Assembly: GCF_000158955.1 (NCBI RefSeq)
Contig: NZ_GG657757.1
Location: 3,089,866 to 3,153,865, forward strand
Source of the DNA: Streptomyces viridochromogenes DSM 40736
Lineage (GTDB): Bacteria; Actinomycetota; Actinomycetes; Streptomycetales; Streptomycetaceae
DNA: 64,000 nt
Reading direction: 5' to 3'
The position numbers and the translations under genes were made by a program. Positions 9,579-18,698 of the stretch are shown piece after piece. Position 1 is the stretch's first letter. Every line of letters starts with the position of its first letter. The notes under the pieces were generated by a model. It searched no databases and was not told where the DNA came from. It saw nothing but the letters and a program-made list of their open reading frames with translations.

Positions 9579-10055
9579 TCACGTCAGCACTGCTGGTTCT
9601 GCGGGAGGTTGAGCGGCGGACGCCTCCGTAGCCGCCGAACTGTCCGGTGATGTTTCCCAGTTGGGCTCGGACTGCACCGGCATGCCCGCAGTCTCCGGCT
9701 TGCCCCCGCGCCGGAACGCCGAGGTGCCCCAGGCGAGATCGTGACCGATCGCCACCGCGTCGATGTCCGCCGAGGTCCAGTTCTGCCCCTCGCGCACATC
9801 GGTCCGCACCTTCAGCCTGCCTTGCACGATCACGGGCTCCCCCACCGTCAGCGACGCCGCCGCGTTCGTGGCGAGTTGGCGGTTGGCCCACACCGTGAAG
9901 AAGTTGGTGTGGCCGTCCGTCCACACGTTCTTCTCCCGGTCCCAGTAGCGCGCGGTCGCCGCCAGCCGGAACCTCGCCGACGGGCCGGACGCCACCTCCC
10001 GGTACACCGGCTGCGTCGCCACCCGCCCGACCGCGCACACCATCGTCTCGTTCAT
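9579..10055 (-). CDS. ssbB: Single-stranded DNA-binding protein SsbB
   Basis: 158 aa. The OB fold spans about residues 1-115, with MNETMVCAVGRVATQPVYRE, FRLAATARYWDRE, TNFFTVWANRQLA and VIVQGRLKVRTD. It lacks the acidic DDDIPF tail of the housekeeping SSB and ends in an Ala/Pro/Ser stretch, matching the second streptomycete SSB (SsbB), which in S. coelicolor acts in chromosome segregation during sporulation. Its neighbours dynA and dynB are also sporulation genes. Start ATG 10055. The 345 bases between it and the dynB stop hold a dynB terminator-like hairpin and its own promoter. Confidence 0.85.
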   Translation of the reverse strand: MNETMVCAVGRVATQPVYREVASGPSARFRLAATARYWDREKNVWTDGHTNFFTVWANRQLATNAAASLTVGEPVIVQGRLKVRTDVREGQNWTSADIDAVAIGHDLAWGTSAFRRGGKPETAGMPVQSEPNWETSPDSSAATEASAAQPPAEPAVLT

Positions 10056-10358
10056 CGCGAACCCCTCCCTCGCCCGGGCTCCGGCCCCGGGGCCGACACA
10101 CGTACGGGCCTGTCCCGTACGGCTCTGCCCACCAGACTGCCGCCGCCGGGCCGAGCCCGCTGAGCGCTGTGGACCACCGCTGACCTGTGGACAACGCCGC
10201 CACCCGGGCGGGTGAAGCCGAAGGCGTCCGCGTACTCACAGGGGGGCTGCGTACACACGGGGAGGGCGGCGCCCGACCGGACGCCGCCCTCGGCGCATCG
10301 AGGCACGCGGTCCGTCACAACCGCCGTGCCACCGCCATGCCTCCGAAGCCACGACTCC

Positions 10359-10387
10359 GGCTCCGGGCCTGCCCCAGCTCCGGAGCC
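10359..10387 (-). terminator. Hairpin downstream of dynB
   Basis: Arms GGCTCCGG (10359-10366) and CCGGAGCC (10380-10387) pair perfectly around a 13-base loop, 14 bases past the dynB stop. There is no T-run, which is common for streptomycete terminators. Confidence 0.45.
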
Positions 10388-10400
10388 AGGAGCCCCGGGC

Positions 10401-12116
10401 TCACCGCCCCACTCCCACCACCCTCCCGTACTGCTCCCGAACCTCCCGGTACCGCAGCAACTCCGCCGCCACCGGATCCAGCACCCGTGCCCGTCCGCAC
10501 CCGGCCGCCGCCTCCCGCAGCCGGCGTTCCGCCTCCAGGCCGTAGCGCCGTGCCGGGCCGCGGGCCGCCATCCGGCAGCTCCACTCGATGAGCGGACCGC
10601 CGACGATTCCGATGATCATCAGCAGCACCGGCACGCCCAGGTTCGGCGACATGATCTGGACGATCTGACCCAGCAGCCACAGCCCGCCCAGGAACTGAAG
10701 GATCGTCATGGACGCCTGGGCCAGTACGGCCATCGGCCACCACCCCGGCCGTGGCGGCCGCCCCGTCGGCACTCCCGCGCGCACGCTCAGCTCGTCCAGC
10801 GCCTCGGGCAGCCCCTGGGAGCCCCGGGCGGCCGCCTCACGCACCGCCTGGGCCCAGGGTGCGGGCAGCCCTGCCGAGGCACGTTCGGCCACCGTCCGCA
10901 CCGCCGTCTCGACCCGCTGCCGGGCGGTGGCCTCTTCGTCGGCCTGCGTGCGCCCGGAGAGCCGGCCCGTGGTGGGCTCGCCACGATCCTGGTACCAGCG
11001 CCACAACCGCAGCCAGGGCGTACCGCAGGCACGGTTGGCGTTGCGCAGCCACGCGCGCTCGGCCGCCTCCCCCGCCGCCGTCGCACCCACCGCGTCCGCG
11101 AGCCGGTCGGAGAACTCCTCCCGGGCCTGTTCGCTGAGCCCGGTCCGCCGCCGGGTGGCGTAGACGGGCCGGAGCCGGGCCGCCGCGATGTCGACGTCGG
11201 CCGAGATACGGCGGGCCGGTGCCGTGCGCTCCGCGACGAACTGGCCGAGTGATTCACGCAGTTCGCCGACGCCCTCCCCGGTGAGCGCGGACAGTGCGAG
11301 GACGGTCGTACCCGGCTCGCCGAACTCCCCGAGGGCGATGCCGTCCTCGTCGAGGAGCCGCCGCAGATCGTCGAGGACCTGCTCGGCGGCCTCCCCGGGC
11401 AACCGGTCGACCTGGTTGAGGACGACGAACATGACCTCGGCGTGGGCCGCCATCGGCCGCAGATAGCGCTCGTGGAGGACGGCGTCGGCGTACTTCTCCG
11501 GGTCGACGACCCAGATGACCGCGTCGACGAGCCCCAGGATGCGGTCGACGTGCTCGCGGTGCTGCACGGCCGCCGAGTCGTGGTCGGGCAGGTCGATCAG
11601 GACGAGCCCGCGCAGCGGCGACTCCGCGTCCCCGGCGGTGGGCAGCGGGCGCCGGCGCAGCCGCGGTGGGATGCCGAGCCGTTCGATGAGGTTCGCCGCC
11701 CCGTCGCTCCAACTGCACGCGATGGGTGCGGCTGTCGTCGGGCGGCGCAGGCCGGTCTCGGAGATGGCCACCCCGGCGAGCGCGTTGAACAGCTGCGACT
11801 TGCCGCTGCCCGTGGCGCCCGCGATGGCGACGACGGTGTGCTGCCCGGAGAGCCTGCGGCGCGCGGACGCCTCGTCGAGCACCCGCCCCGCCCGTGCCAG
11901 CGTCCGGCTGTCGAGCCGGGTACGGGACAGCCCCACCAGTTCGCGCAGCGCCTCCAGCCGGGACCGCAACCCCGAGTCGTACACCAAGGGGGCCACCGTC
12001 TGCGGCGTGGTGGTGCGGCTGTCCAGGACGGCGTACTGGTCGCCCCCGGTGGTCTCGTTGACCCGCCGCGCGATGAGCCCGTCGTCCCAGGCGTCGATGG
12101 AGTCGGTGTGGTCCAT
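10401..12116 (-). CDS. dynB: Dynamin-like GTPase DynB (N-terminus uncertain, see frameshift note)
   Basis: 571 aa from the first in-frame ATG. G1 motif GATGSGKS at about 100-107, a Thr switch region (RRPTTAAP), G3-like DLPDHDS, G4 NQVD. Two hydrophobic helices at about 457-510 anchor it in the membrane, as described for Streptomyces DynB, which with DynA stabilises FtsZ rings during sporulation septation. The same frame stays open upstream as an Arg-Thr-Asp-Ser repeat with coding-like codons but has no start. A GTG at 12454 with AGGAGAGG before it, six bases beyond the dynA stop, opens a coding-like but different frame. The true start is probably 12454, joined by a one-base frameshift between about 12250 and 12380. 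Confidence 0.78.
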   Translation of the reverse strand: MDHTDSIDAWDDGLIARRVNETTGGDQYAVLDSRTTTPQTVAPLVYDSGLRSRLEALRELVGLSRTRLDSRTLARAGRVLDEASARRRLSGQHTVVAIAGATGSGKSQLFNALAGVAISETGLRRPTTAAPIACSWSDGAANLIERLGIPPRLRRRPLPTAGDAESPLRGLVLIDLPDHDSAAVQHREHVDRILGLVDAVIWVVDPEKYADAVLHERYLRPMAAHAEVMFVVLNQVDRLPGEAAEQVLDDLRRLLDEDGIALGEFGEPGTTVLALSALTGEGVGELRESLGQFVAERTAPARRISADVDIAAARLRPVYATRRRTGLSEQAREEFSDRLADAVGATAAGEAAERAWLRNANRACGTPWLRLWRWYQDRGEPTTGRLSGRTQADEEATARQRVETAVRTVAERASAGLPAPWAQAVREAAARGSQGLPEALDELSVRAGVPTGRPPRPGWWPMAVLAQASMTILQFLGGLWLLGQIVQIMSPNLGVPVLLMIIGIVGGPLIEWSCRMAARGPARRYGLEAERRLREAAAGCGRARVLDPVAAELLRYREVREQYGRVVGVGR

Positions 12117-12119
12117 GGA

Positions 12120-12240
12120 GTCGGTACGGGCCGCGGAGTCGGTACGGGCCGTGGAGTCCGTACGACTCCCGGCGTTCCTACGGCCCCCGGCGTCCGTACG
12201 ACTCCCGACGTCCGTACGACTTCCCGACGTCCGTACGGTC
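12120..12240 (-). repeat. Short tandem repeats in the dynB N-terminal coding region
   Basis: Imperfect copies of a roughly 18-base unit containing TCCGTACGAC or TCGGTACGGG run through this stretch. In the dynB frame they read as Arg-Thr-Asp-Ser repeats. They probably encode a flexible N-terminal linker and are prone to slippage. Confidence 0.6.
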
Positions 12241-12457
12241 CGTGGAACGCCTCCCTTGAGGGGGGATTCACCGGTCCCGCACGCGAGCGTGCTCCTCGGT
12301 TCACCCGCACCCCCACCCCCGGAGGCGTTCTTCGGTAGCCCGGAACCTCCGCTTTCGCCTGTGAGGCCTCGGCCTCGGCGGATCCGGCCTTTGTTTCCTT
12401 GTCGCCCGGTTGTTCGGCGTGCTCGGTGGGGTCCTGGTCAGTGACGGCGGTCACCGG

Positions 12458-14062
12458 TCACCTCTCCTTCTGCAGTACGGACAGCGCGGCGATGAGTTCG
12501 GCCTGCGGCTCCGGGTGGACATCGAGGGCGTCGAGCGGGGCGAGCCGGCGCTCGCGTTCGGCGTGCAGGACCCGGTCCACGTACTCGGTGAGCAGCCGTC
12601 CGGCCCGGTCGCGCAGCCGTAGCGCGCCGTGGGCGCCGATCCGCTCGGCGAGGCTCTCCCCGGCCATCCGCCCCCGTCGGCCGCCCAGCAGGGAGGTGGC
12701 GAGCAGGGCGGCGACATGCTCGGGGTCGGGGGCGAGGTTCCGGTCGAGCTCGCGCACCTCCTCATCGGCGTACTCCTCGAGCTCCCGCCGCCAGCGTCGT
12801 ACGGCGAGTCCGATCCGGTGCTCGGCGTTCTCCGCCGCGGGCTCACGGTCGGCGAGCCCGGGTGCGGCGGCCGCCGGTTCGCGCCGCCAGGCGTCGTCGA
12901 TCCGCTCTTCGGCGGCGGTGACGGCGCACAGCAGCAGCGTGCCCAGACTCTCCACGAGCGCGTCGAGCAGCTCACCTGCGGTGCAGTCCAGGGGGAAGGC
13001 GCGCCACCTCTTGAGGGCGTCCCCGGCGAGTACCGCTCCGGCCTGCAACCGGCCCCGCACGCGCGTGTACTCGCTGTCGTACGCCCCGTCGACGGCGGCG
13101 GTGAGCCGCAGCGCGGCGGCGTACTGCGCGGCGGCGGCGCCGGCCAGTTCGGGCATCCGGGACTTGAGGGAGTTGAGGACGCCGTACGCGGTACGGGCCA
13201 GCACCTGCTGGCGGGCCGCCGGGTCCTGGACCAGGTGGACCAGCCAGGCGCGCAGCTGGGCCACGGCGGTGGCCGGCAGCAGCCCGCCGCCCCAGGCCGA
13301 CTCGGGCAGTTCGGGCACGGTGAATCGCGGCACGTGCCCGAGGCCGGCCTTGGTGAGCAGGGCGCCGTACTGCCGCGACACCTCGGCGACCACCTGGTGG
13401 GGCACCCGGTCGAGTACGGTGACGAGGGTCACGTCGTACTCCTTGGCGGTGCGCAGCATGTGCCAGGGCACGGCGTCGGCGTAGCGGGCGGCCGTGGTGA
13501 CCATGATCCAGATGTCGGCCGCGCAGATGAGCTCGGCTGCCAGGACGCGGTTGTCGGAGACCAGGGAGTCGATGTCTGGAGCGTCGAGGAGGGCGAGGCC
13601 GGGCGGCAGTGTGGCGGCGGTCTCGACGCGCAGCACGCGCGCGGGGTTCTCGCCCGGGAGCAGCAGGTCGTCCGTGGATTCCTGCTGGGTCACCCACACG
13701 CGCGTCAGGTCGGGCAGCACCCTCATCCCGCTGAACCAGTGCTGATCCTCCGGATGGCAGACCAGCACGGGGGTCCGTGTCGTCGGCCGCAGCACACCCG
13801 CCTCGCTCACGCGCCGCCCTACGAGTGAGTTCACCAGCGTCGACTTCCCGGCTCCGGTCGATCCGCCCACGACGGCCAGAAGCGGCGCTTCGGGCTCCCG
13901 CAACCGGGGCACCAAGTAGTCGTCGAGCTGCGCGAGCAGTTCGTCGCGGTTGGCACGCGCGCGTGGGGCCCCCGCCAGGGGCAGCGGGAAGCGTGCGGCG
14001 GCGACACGGTCGCGCAGGGCGGAAAGTGCGTCGAGCAGCTGAGGCCGTACGTCCAAGGTCAC
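12458..14062 (-). CDS. dynA: Dynamin-like GTPase DynA
   Basis: 534 aa from GTG 14062. G1 GGSTGAGKS at about 66-74, Thr region (RPTTRTP), G3-like DAPDIDS, then long helical stalk segments rich in Arg/Glu. No membrane helix is seen, matching the peripheral DynA partner of DynB. Its stop lies six bases before the GTG that probably starts dynB, so the two are coupled. Start choice: GTG codons at 14065 and 14062 follow an AT-rich patch with TAAAAT (around 14083-14088 read on this strand), suggesting a nearly leaderless message. In-frame starts further upstream lack ribosome sites. The 324 bases up to the tRNA hold only this promoter region. Confidence 0.8.
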   Translation of the reverse strand: MTLDVRPQLLDALSALRDRVAAARFPLPLAGAPRARANRDELLAQLDDYLVPRLREPEAPLLAVVGGSTGAGKSTLVNSLVGRRVSEAGVLRPTTRTPVLVCHPEDQHWFSGMRVLPDLTRVWVTQQESTDDLLLPGENPARVLRVETAATLPPGLALLDAPDIDSLVSDNRVLAAELICAADIWIMVTTAARYADAVPWHMLRTAKEYDVTLVTVLDRVPHQVVAEVSRQYGALLTKAGLGHVPRFTVPELPESAWGGGLLPATAVAQLRAWLVHLVQDPAARQQVLARTAYGVLNSLKSRMPELAGAAAAQYAAALRLTAAVDGAYDSEYTRVRGRLQAGAVLAGDALKRWRAFPLDCTAGELLDALVESLGTLLLCAVTAAEERIDDAWRREPAAAAPGLADREPAAENAEHRIGLAVRRWRRELEEYADEEVRELDRNLAPDPEHVAALLATSLLGGRRGRMAGESLAERIGAHGALRLRDRAGRLLTEYVDRVLHAERERRLAPLDALDVHPEPQAELIAALSVLQKER

Positions 14063-14386
14063 CACATGCGAAGAATGCCCAATTTTAGGGGATTTCTGAA
14101 GCATATGAGCATGTCTGCGCGCCGACGGAACACAAGGGACGGAAGGGACTACTGGGACGGGGGCACACTCCAGGCATAACGAGTGCACAACACCCGATGC
14201 GTCAGACGCCAAAAGCGATGCACGATTCGTACCTGCCTGCGATTATCAGGACCGCTTCACCGAACCTCCACATCGAGCCACGGAGGCGAAGCAACAGGGG
14301 CAAGGACGCGGGAGCCCTATCCTTGTCCCCGGCAACGTCACGGATCGGCCCACACCAGGGCACCACGACAGAGGCCACCACACCCG

Positions 14387-14459
14387 GCCCCCGTAGCTCA
14401 GTGGATAGAGCAGGCGCCTTCTAAGCGCTTGGCCGCAGGTTCGAGTCCTGCCGGGGGCG
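14387..14459 (+). tRNA. tRNA-Arg(UCU)
   Basis: Full cloverleaf: acceptor GCCCCCG/CGGGGGC, D arm GCTC/GAGC, anticodon stem GGCGC/GCGCT with loop CTTCTAA (anticodon TCT), T arm GCAGG/CCTGC with TTCGAGT loop, discriminator G. No CCA is encoded. It reads AGA, one of the rarest codons in streptomycetes. tRNA genes like this are common integration sites, and recombinase remains lie just downstream. Confidence 0.97.
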
Positions 14460-14468
14460 CAAGTCTCC

Positions 14469-14493
14469 GCCCTCCCTTTGGGGAGGGCTTTTT
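14469..14493 (+). terminator. Rho-independent terminator of tRNA-Arg
   Basis: Perfect 8-bp stem GCCCTCCC/GGGAGGGC with a 4-base loop followed by five T residues, ten bases past the tRNA. Confidence 0.9.
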
Positions 14494-14498
14494 GCTGG

Positions 14499-14750
14499 TC
14501 AGGGCGGGTGCTGGCCGACGTGACGAAGCCCCGGGGCCCCGTTTGTCGCGGCGAAGAAGGCGTGAAGTCGCTCACCGCCGCGCGGCCGGCGCCGTATCCA
14601 GTCGAGGATCGCCGCCCCCTGCTCGGGGTTCAGCAGGGACCGCTTGTCCACGGCGTTCGCGGTCTTCACGACGGCCGTCGACTCCTTCCCCTTGGGAAGC
14701 AGGTTGGTCCGCAGGATGCGCCGCCAAACCGCGTACTTCATGGCTCCCAG
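14499..14750 (-). pseudogene. Fragment of tyrosine-recombinase integrase
   Basis: About 80 codons resemble the middle of actinomycete phage/ICE integrases: NAVDKRSLLNPEQGAAIL followed by LHAFFAATN and GLR, which corresponds to the family pattern around R/S-x-NPEQ and hAFF-YYAGLR before the first catalytic Arg. The N-terminal arm-binding domain and the rest of the catalytic domain (H-x-x-R, Tyr) are missing. It reads towards the tRNA-Arg gene and stops next to its terminator, as expected for the debris of an element once inserted at that tRNA. Confidence 0.6.
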
Positions 14751-14811
14751 GCCGAGACGGGCAGCGAGTTCCGCTCGACCCATCGCAGGATGGCCGCCAC
14801 GTCTCGGAGTG

Positions 14812-15051
14812 TGTCGGGTCGCGGGCAGGCAGTTCTGGCTGGGCCCGGCCCGCTCGGGGCTGACGGTGACGTTCTGGGCCGACACACAGGTGATCCACCT
14901 GCTGATCGCCGGGTCGCGGATCAAGTCGGCGCGGTCCCACCTGCCGGTGGCGGACCTGGCCCAGCCGGCGGCCCGGGGAGGGCGTGCGGCGGGGCCGTCG
15001 CCGCTGCCGACGGGTGACGGTGCCGCATTCGAGGTGGACCGGACGGTGAAC
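14812..15051 (+). pseudogene. Fragment of transposase C-terminal region
   Basis: About 80 codons (GRQFWLGPARSGLTVTFW, HLLIAGSRIKSARSHL, GPSPLPTGDGAAFEVDRTV) resemble the C-terminal beta-rich part of integrase-core transposases common in streptomycetes, from memory. No start codon, DDE catalytic core or terminal inverted repeats are present. The frame ends about 35 bases later in unrelated sequence. It lies on the opposite strand to the integrase fragment. Confidence 0.5.
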
Positions 15052-15460
15052 TTTACTGTCCGATACAACGCACTTGTCACCTTATAAAAGCCAGCTCCGG
15101 CCGGATCGAAGACTTCAGTAAATCTCCAAAACAACTCGGTGGCGCTCAGTGCAATTGGATCGGCGTATTTCTCGTATGCCGCCCGGCTTGCCTTTTCTTC
15201 TGCTAGGACCGCGCCGACCTCCCCGACAGCGGGTCACCCAGGAGCTCAGCGCTGATGGGCACCCACGACAAGCCAGCCGTCGCCGTGATCACTCCGACGG
15301 GTCTTCGCTCGAATCGCCTGCCTGGCCGTAGCCGTGCCGCGCCGCGGCTCGCCCCCGCCCGCTCGACCAGAGGTCTCATCACCCGAGTGGCGGCCTCCTG
15401 CCCGATGTGTTGGGGTGGAATACGAGGCTTCCGCAAGCAATAAGAAACAAATGGCAGCAC

Positions 15461-15718
15461 CATGTAGCGAAGGTCAAGAGCGATTTCCATGGGCACATGG
15501 CCGAGCTTGACGTGAAGCGCGCCCAGCACCACGCGGAGCATGCCGAGAACTACGCGATGTCCGCGATCGACTTCGCCGCCGCAGCGATCGAGGAGGCGGA
15601 ATCCGCCGCACTGGAGGCAATGCCGGCACGCTCGGATCGCCGAAACCCTGGCCGGCGCCTGGACACTCGCTCTCCAGGACACACGCTGCCGCGCGTCGGG
15701 GTCCGCGTGGCAGCGTGA
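15461..15718 (+). pseudogene. Degraded Ala/Glu-rich helical protein
   Basis: The frame encodes a helical, Ala/His/Glu-rich segment (GHMAELDVKRAQHH, AIDFAAAAIEEAES) that looks like a real small protein with heptads. No convincing start or ribosome site precedes it. Near 15633 the expected continuation moves to another frame (AETLAG), which indicates a one-base frameshift. The surrounding DNA from 15052 to 15460 shows no gene and is somewhat AT-richer than its neighbours, consistent with leftover mobile-element DNA. Confidence 0.4.
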
Positions 15719-15731
15719 GAGAGAGGACATC

Positions 15732-17555
15732 ATGCGCCGCTATCCGCCGATCGCCGATCACGGCCTCATAGGCGACCTGCAGACCAGCGCACTGGTCACC
15801 GGCGAAGGTGTGATCGACTGGTTCTGCCCGCGCCGCTTCGACGCGCCGAGTCTGTTCGCGTCCCTGCTCGACCACGACCGCGGTGGCTACTTCTCGGTCA
15901 CCGCCGAGGCCGAGAACCCCACGCCCCGGCAGCTCTACCTGGCCGACACCGCGATCCTGGTCACCCGGTTCCTGACCGAGGACGGGACCGGCGAGGTGGT
16001 CGACTTCATGCCGGTGGACGAACCGGAGACGCCGACCGACCGGCACGAGATCGTCCGCCTGCTCCGCTGCGTACGCGGCAAGGTGCGCTTCACAATGGAG
16101 TGCCGGCCCCGGTTCGACTACGCGCGGGCGGGCCACCGGCTCGAACTGGCCGATGGCACCGCGCGCTTCGAAGGGCCGGGCACGACCGCGTATCTGCAGA
16201 CCGACAAGCTCCCACTGGAGCGGGACGGCGACGACGTCACCGCGACGGTGGAATTGGGGCAAGGGGAGATCGCGGCGGCCGTGCTGACCGTGCGCGACAG
16301 CGGCGCCGCGGCGCCCGAACCGATCGAGGAGACGACCGGCCGCCGGATCTTCGCCGAGACCGCACATTTCTGGCGGGGCTGGCTGCGGCAGTGCCGCTAC
16401 CAGGGCCGCTGGCAGAATGCGGTCAAGCGGTCCGCGATCACCCTGAAGCTGCTCACGTACGCCCCCACGGGGGCCTACGTCGCCGCCGCCACCATGGGCC
16501 TGCCCGAGCAGATCGGCGGGGAACGCAACTGGGACTACCGCTACACGTGGATCCGTGATGCCTCCTTTACGGTCCGGGCGCTGGTCGACCTGGGCTTCAA
16601 CCAGGAGGCCGCCGCCTTCGCGGGGTGGCTGGACGGCCGGCTGCGGAGCGCCGGCACCGTCACCGGCGAACCGCTGCAGATCATGTACCGCCTGGACGGT
16701 GATCCCCGTCTCGACGAGGAGATCCTGGACCACCTCGAGGGCTACCGCGGCTCCGCCCCGATCCGCCTCGGCAACGGCGCCGCCGGACAGCTTCAGCTCG
16801 ACATCTACGGCGAGGCCGTCTACGCGCTGGCCGTCTCGCGGGAGGTCACCGAGGGCGCCGGGTACGACGGCTGGAAGGTCACGGCAGGGGTACTGGACTG
16901 GCTCGCCAAGCACTGGGACCGTCCGGACGAGGGCATCTGGGAGACACGCGGCGGTCGCAAGGACTTCACGTACAGCAGGGTGATGAGCTGGGCGGCCTTC
17001 CACCACGGCATCAGGCTGGCCGACTCCCTGGCCGCCCCCGCCGACGTCATGTCCTGGCGGAACGCCCGCGACGCGATCATGGCCCAGGTGATGGAACACG
17101 GCTGGAACGAGAAGCGCCGCGCCCTGGTGCAGTCCTACGGCGCCGAGGTGCTGGACGCGTCCCTGCTGCTGGCGCCGCAGGTGCGCTTCCTGTCCCCGAA
17201 GGACCCGCGCTGGCTGGCCACCCTGGACGCGATGGACGAGGAACTGGTCTCCGACAGCCTGGTCTACCGCTACAACCCCGAAGCCTCGCCCGACGGCCTG
17301 CGCGGCAGCGAGGGCACCTTCTCGCTGTGCAGCTTCCTGTACGTGAGCGCGCTCGCCAGGGCCGGGCGGCTGGAACAGGCCCGGTACGCCTTCGACAAGA
17401 TGCTCACCTACGCCAACCACGTCGGCCTGTTCGCCGAGGAGATCGGGCCGAGCGGCGAGCAGCTCGGCAACTTCCCTCAGGCGTTCACCCACCTCTCGCT
17501 GATCACCGCCGCCATAGCCCTGGACGACGAACTCGACCGCGCCGAACTGGGGTGA
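15732..17555 (+). CDS. GH15 family glycoside hydrolase, trehalase-like
   Basis: 607 aa, cytoplasmic, no signal peptide. The N-terminal beta domain (ADHGLIGDLQTSALV, IDWFCPRRFDAPS) precedes an (alpha/alpha)6 barrel. Active-site patterns are GERNWDYRYTWIRDASF near 260-276 and EEIGPSGEQLGNFPQAF near the C-terminus, holding the likely acid and base glutamates. The same layout is found in mycobacterial GH15 trehalases; a glucoamylase-type activity is the alternative. Start ATG 15732 with GAGAGAGGAC upstream. It stands alone, convergent with the next gene, and trehalose turnover would fit spore metabolism (inference). Confidence 0.85.
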   Translation: MRRYPPIADHGLIGDLQTSALVTGEGVIDWFCPRRFDAPSLFASLLDHDRGGYFSVTAEAENPTPRQLYLADTAILVTRFLTEDGTGEVVDFMPVDEPETPTDRHEIVRLLRCVRGKVRFTMECRPRFDYARAGHRLELADGTARFEGPGTTAYLQTDKLPLERDGDDVTATVELGQGEIAAAVLTVRDSGAAAPEPIEETTGRRIFAETAHFWRGWLRQCRYQGRWQNAVKRSAITLKLLTYAPTGAYVAAATMGLPEQIGGERNWDYRYTWIRDASFTVRALVDLGFNQEAAAFAGWLDGRLRSAGTVTGEPLQIMYRLDGDPRLDEEILDHLEGYRGSAPIRLGNGAAGQLQLDIYGEAVYALAVSREVTEGAGYDGWKVTAGVLDWLAKHWDRPDEGIWETRGGRKDFTYSRVMSWAAFHHGIRLADSLAAPADVMSWRNARDAIMAQVMEHGWNEKRRALVQSYGAEVLDASLLLAPQVRFLSPKDPRWLATLDAMDEELVSDSLVYRYNPEASPDGLRGSEGTFSLCSFLYVSALARAGRLEQARYAFDKMLTYANHVGLFAEEIGPSGEQLGNFPQAFTHLSLITAAIALDDELDRAELG

Positions 17556-17618
17556 GCGACCGGCCGGAGCAGGAGCCGCGGCAGCAGACCGGCCGCGCCC
17601 GTCCGGACGGGTCGGTGT

Positions 17619-18434
17619 TCACGGGAGGACCACGGAACCGTCAGTGTCGTCGAAGAAGCCGGACTGCAAGTCCCCGATGATGGTGTCGAGTGGCTGCCCA
17701 CTGACGATGAACGGTCCGCTCCAGGGGGCGCTGAGGGCGAAGAGCAGCGCGAGGCTCAGCCCGACCACACTCGCGACACCTACGATGAGCAGCGATGTTC
17801 GCAGGCTGCTGCGGAAGACCAGTGCGCCGGAGTTCACGATCAAGGCCAGTCCGCTGACCACGAGCGTGACGACGTAGAGCGAGGGGACGTCGCGCGAGGC
17901 GGCCGCGACGCGGGCGCGACGACTGCTGGTGACGCCGTCCAGGGAGATCACCAGCTCCGCGCCTGCCGGGGTTCCCACGGCGGGCCGGGCGGCCTCGGCG
18001 CGCACACTCCGCTCCAGCCGTGCGATGGCGTGAGCGGTGGCCGCATCGTCACCGGACGCCGCCGCCGCACCCTCCCACTCCCTGGCACGCGTGCTCTGCA
18101 AGTAGTCCAGCAACGCCGCGTGGATCGGATCCGAGTGGACTCGCGGGCTGGTCGCCGCCCATGCCAGGCGGGAGGCCGCGGCCGCCTCGTCGCTCACCAA
18201 GCCCTCGGCTGCGCGCAGGTAGCCGGCCTCGCTTGCCAGTGAGAGCGCCGCAAAGATCGCGAAGGCAGCGCCGAGTGTCGGCATCAGAGGCGTGGCGATC
18301 TGCGGCACCCGATCCCGTTCCCCGGCCGGTACGAGCACCCGGACGCCGACCCGGGCCACGGCCGCGACCAGCAAGGCAAGCACGAGTCCGCCCACAACCA
18401 GCACCACCGCCGGCAGCGAGGTCAACCAGTTCAC
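17619..18434 (-). CDS. DUF4239-type integral membrane protein
   Basis: 271 aa. Two N-terminal membrane helices (about 5-30 and 50-72), a cytoplasmic or outside helical stretch with conserved Glu/Ala residues, and two C-terminal helices (about 187-210 and 217-240), the layout of DUF4239 (bestrophin-like) proteins. Function unknown. Start: the second of two adjacent GTG codons is chosen because AGGTG is five bases upstream; the first is possible. Convergent with the GH15 gene. Confidence 0.7.
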   Translation of the reverse strand: MNWLTSLPAVVLVVGGLVLALLVAAVARVGVRVLVPAGERDRVPQIATPLMPTLGAAFAIFAALSLASEAGYLRAAEGLVSDEAAAASRLAWAATSPRVHSDPIHAALLDYLQSTRAREWEGAAAASGDDAATAHAIARLERSVRAEAARPAVGTPAGAELVISLDGVTSSRRARVAAASRDVPSLYVVTLVVSGLALIVNSGALVFRSSLRTSLLIVGVASVVGLSLALLFALSAPWSGPFIVSGQPLDTIIGDLQSGFFDDTDGSVVLP

Positions 18435-18598
18435 CACATCACCTACAGCGCGTTTCCGGGAGCTCTCCGCGGCGGAGGGGCATAGACCCCAGCGACCCGG
18501 AGCTCCTCGTCGATCACTTTCGATGAGCGCTCCATGATCACAGGCCGAAGGCCCCTTTGACGCTCGCGACGCCCGGCACGGCATCGCTTTTCGCCCCG

Positions 18599-18698
18599 CA
18601 CGACACCTACGGCCTGCCCCCTCCCTTCACCCCCTGCTCATCGGCATCCCGGCGAGCAGGCCGGCGACCAGGTCGCGTGGCAGGCCGTAGGTGTCGTG
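18599..18698. repeat. 20-bp perfect inverted repeat at the 3' end of the mini-AlaRS gene
   Basis: CACGACACCTACGGCCTGCC (18599-18618) is repeated as its exact reverse complement at 18679-18698, 60 bases away. The right arm lies inside the synthetase gene and encodes HDTYGLP, a conserved AlaRS motif; the left arm is beyond the stop codon. Confidence 0.85.

Noticed and set aside
14499..15718. An active prophage or integrative element.
   Set aside because: Only fragments without starts or catalytic residues are present, and no second attachment site was found in the window.
18557..18626. A plus-strand gene containing FAPHDTYGLP as part of a second AlaRS.
   Set aside because: Only seven residues match AlaRS and they come from the inverted repeat; the frame continues antisense through the real synthetase gene.
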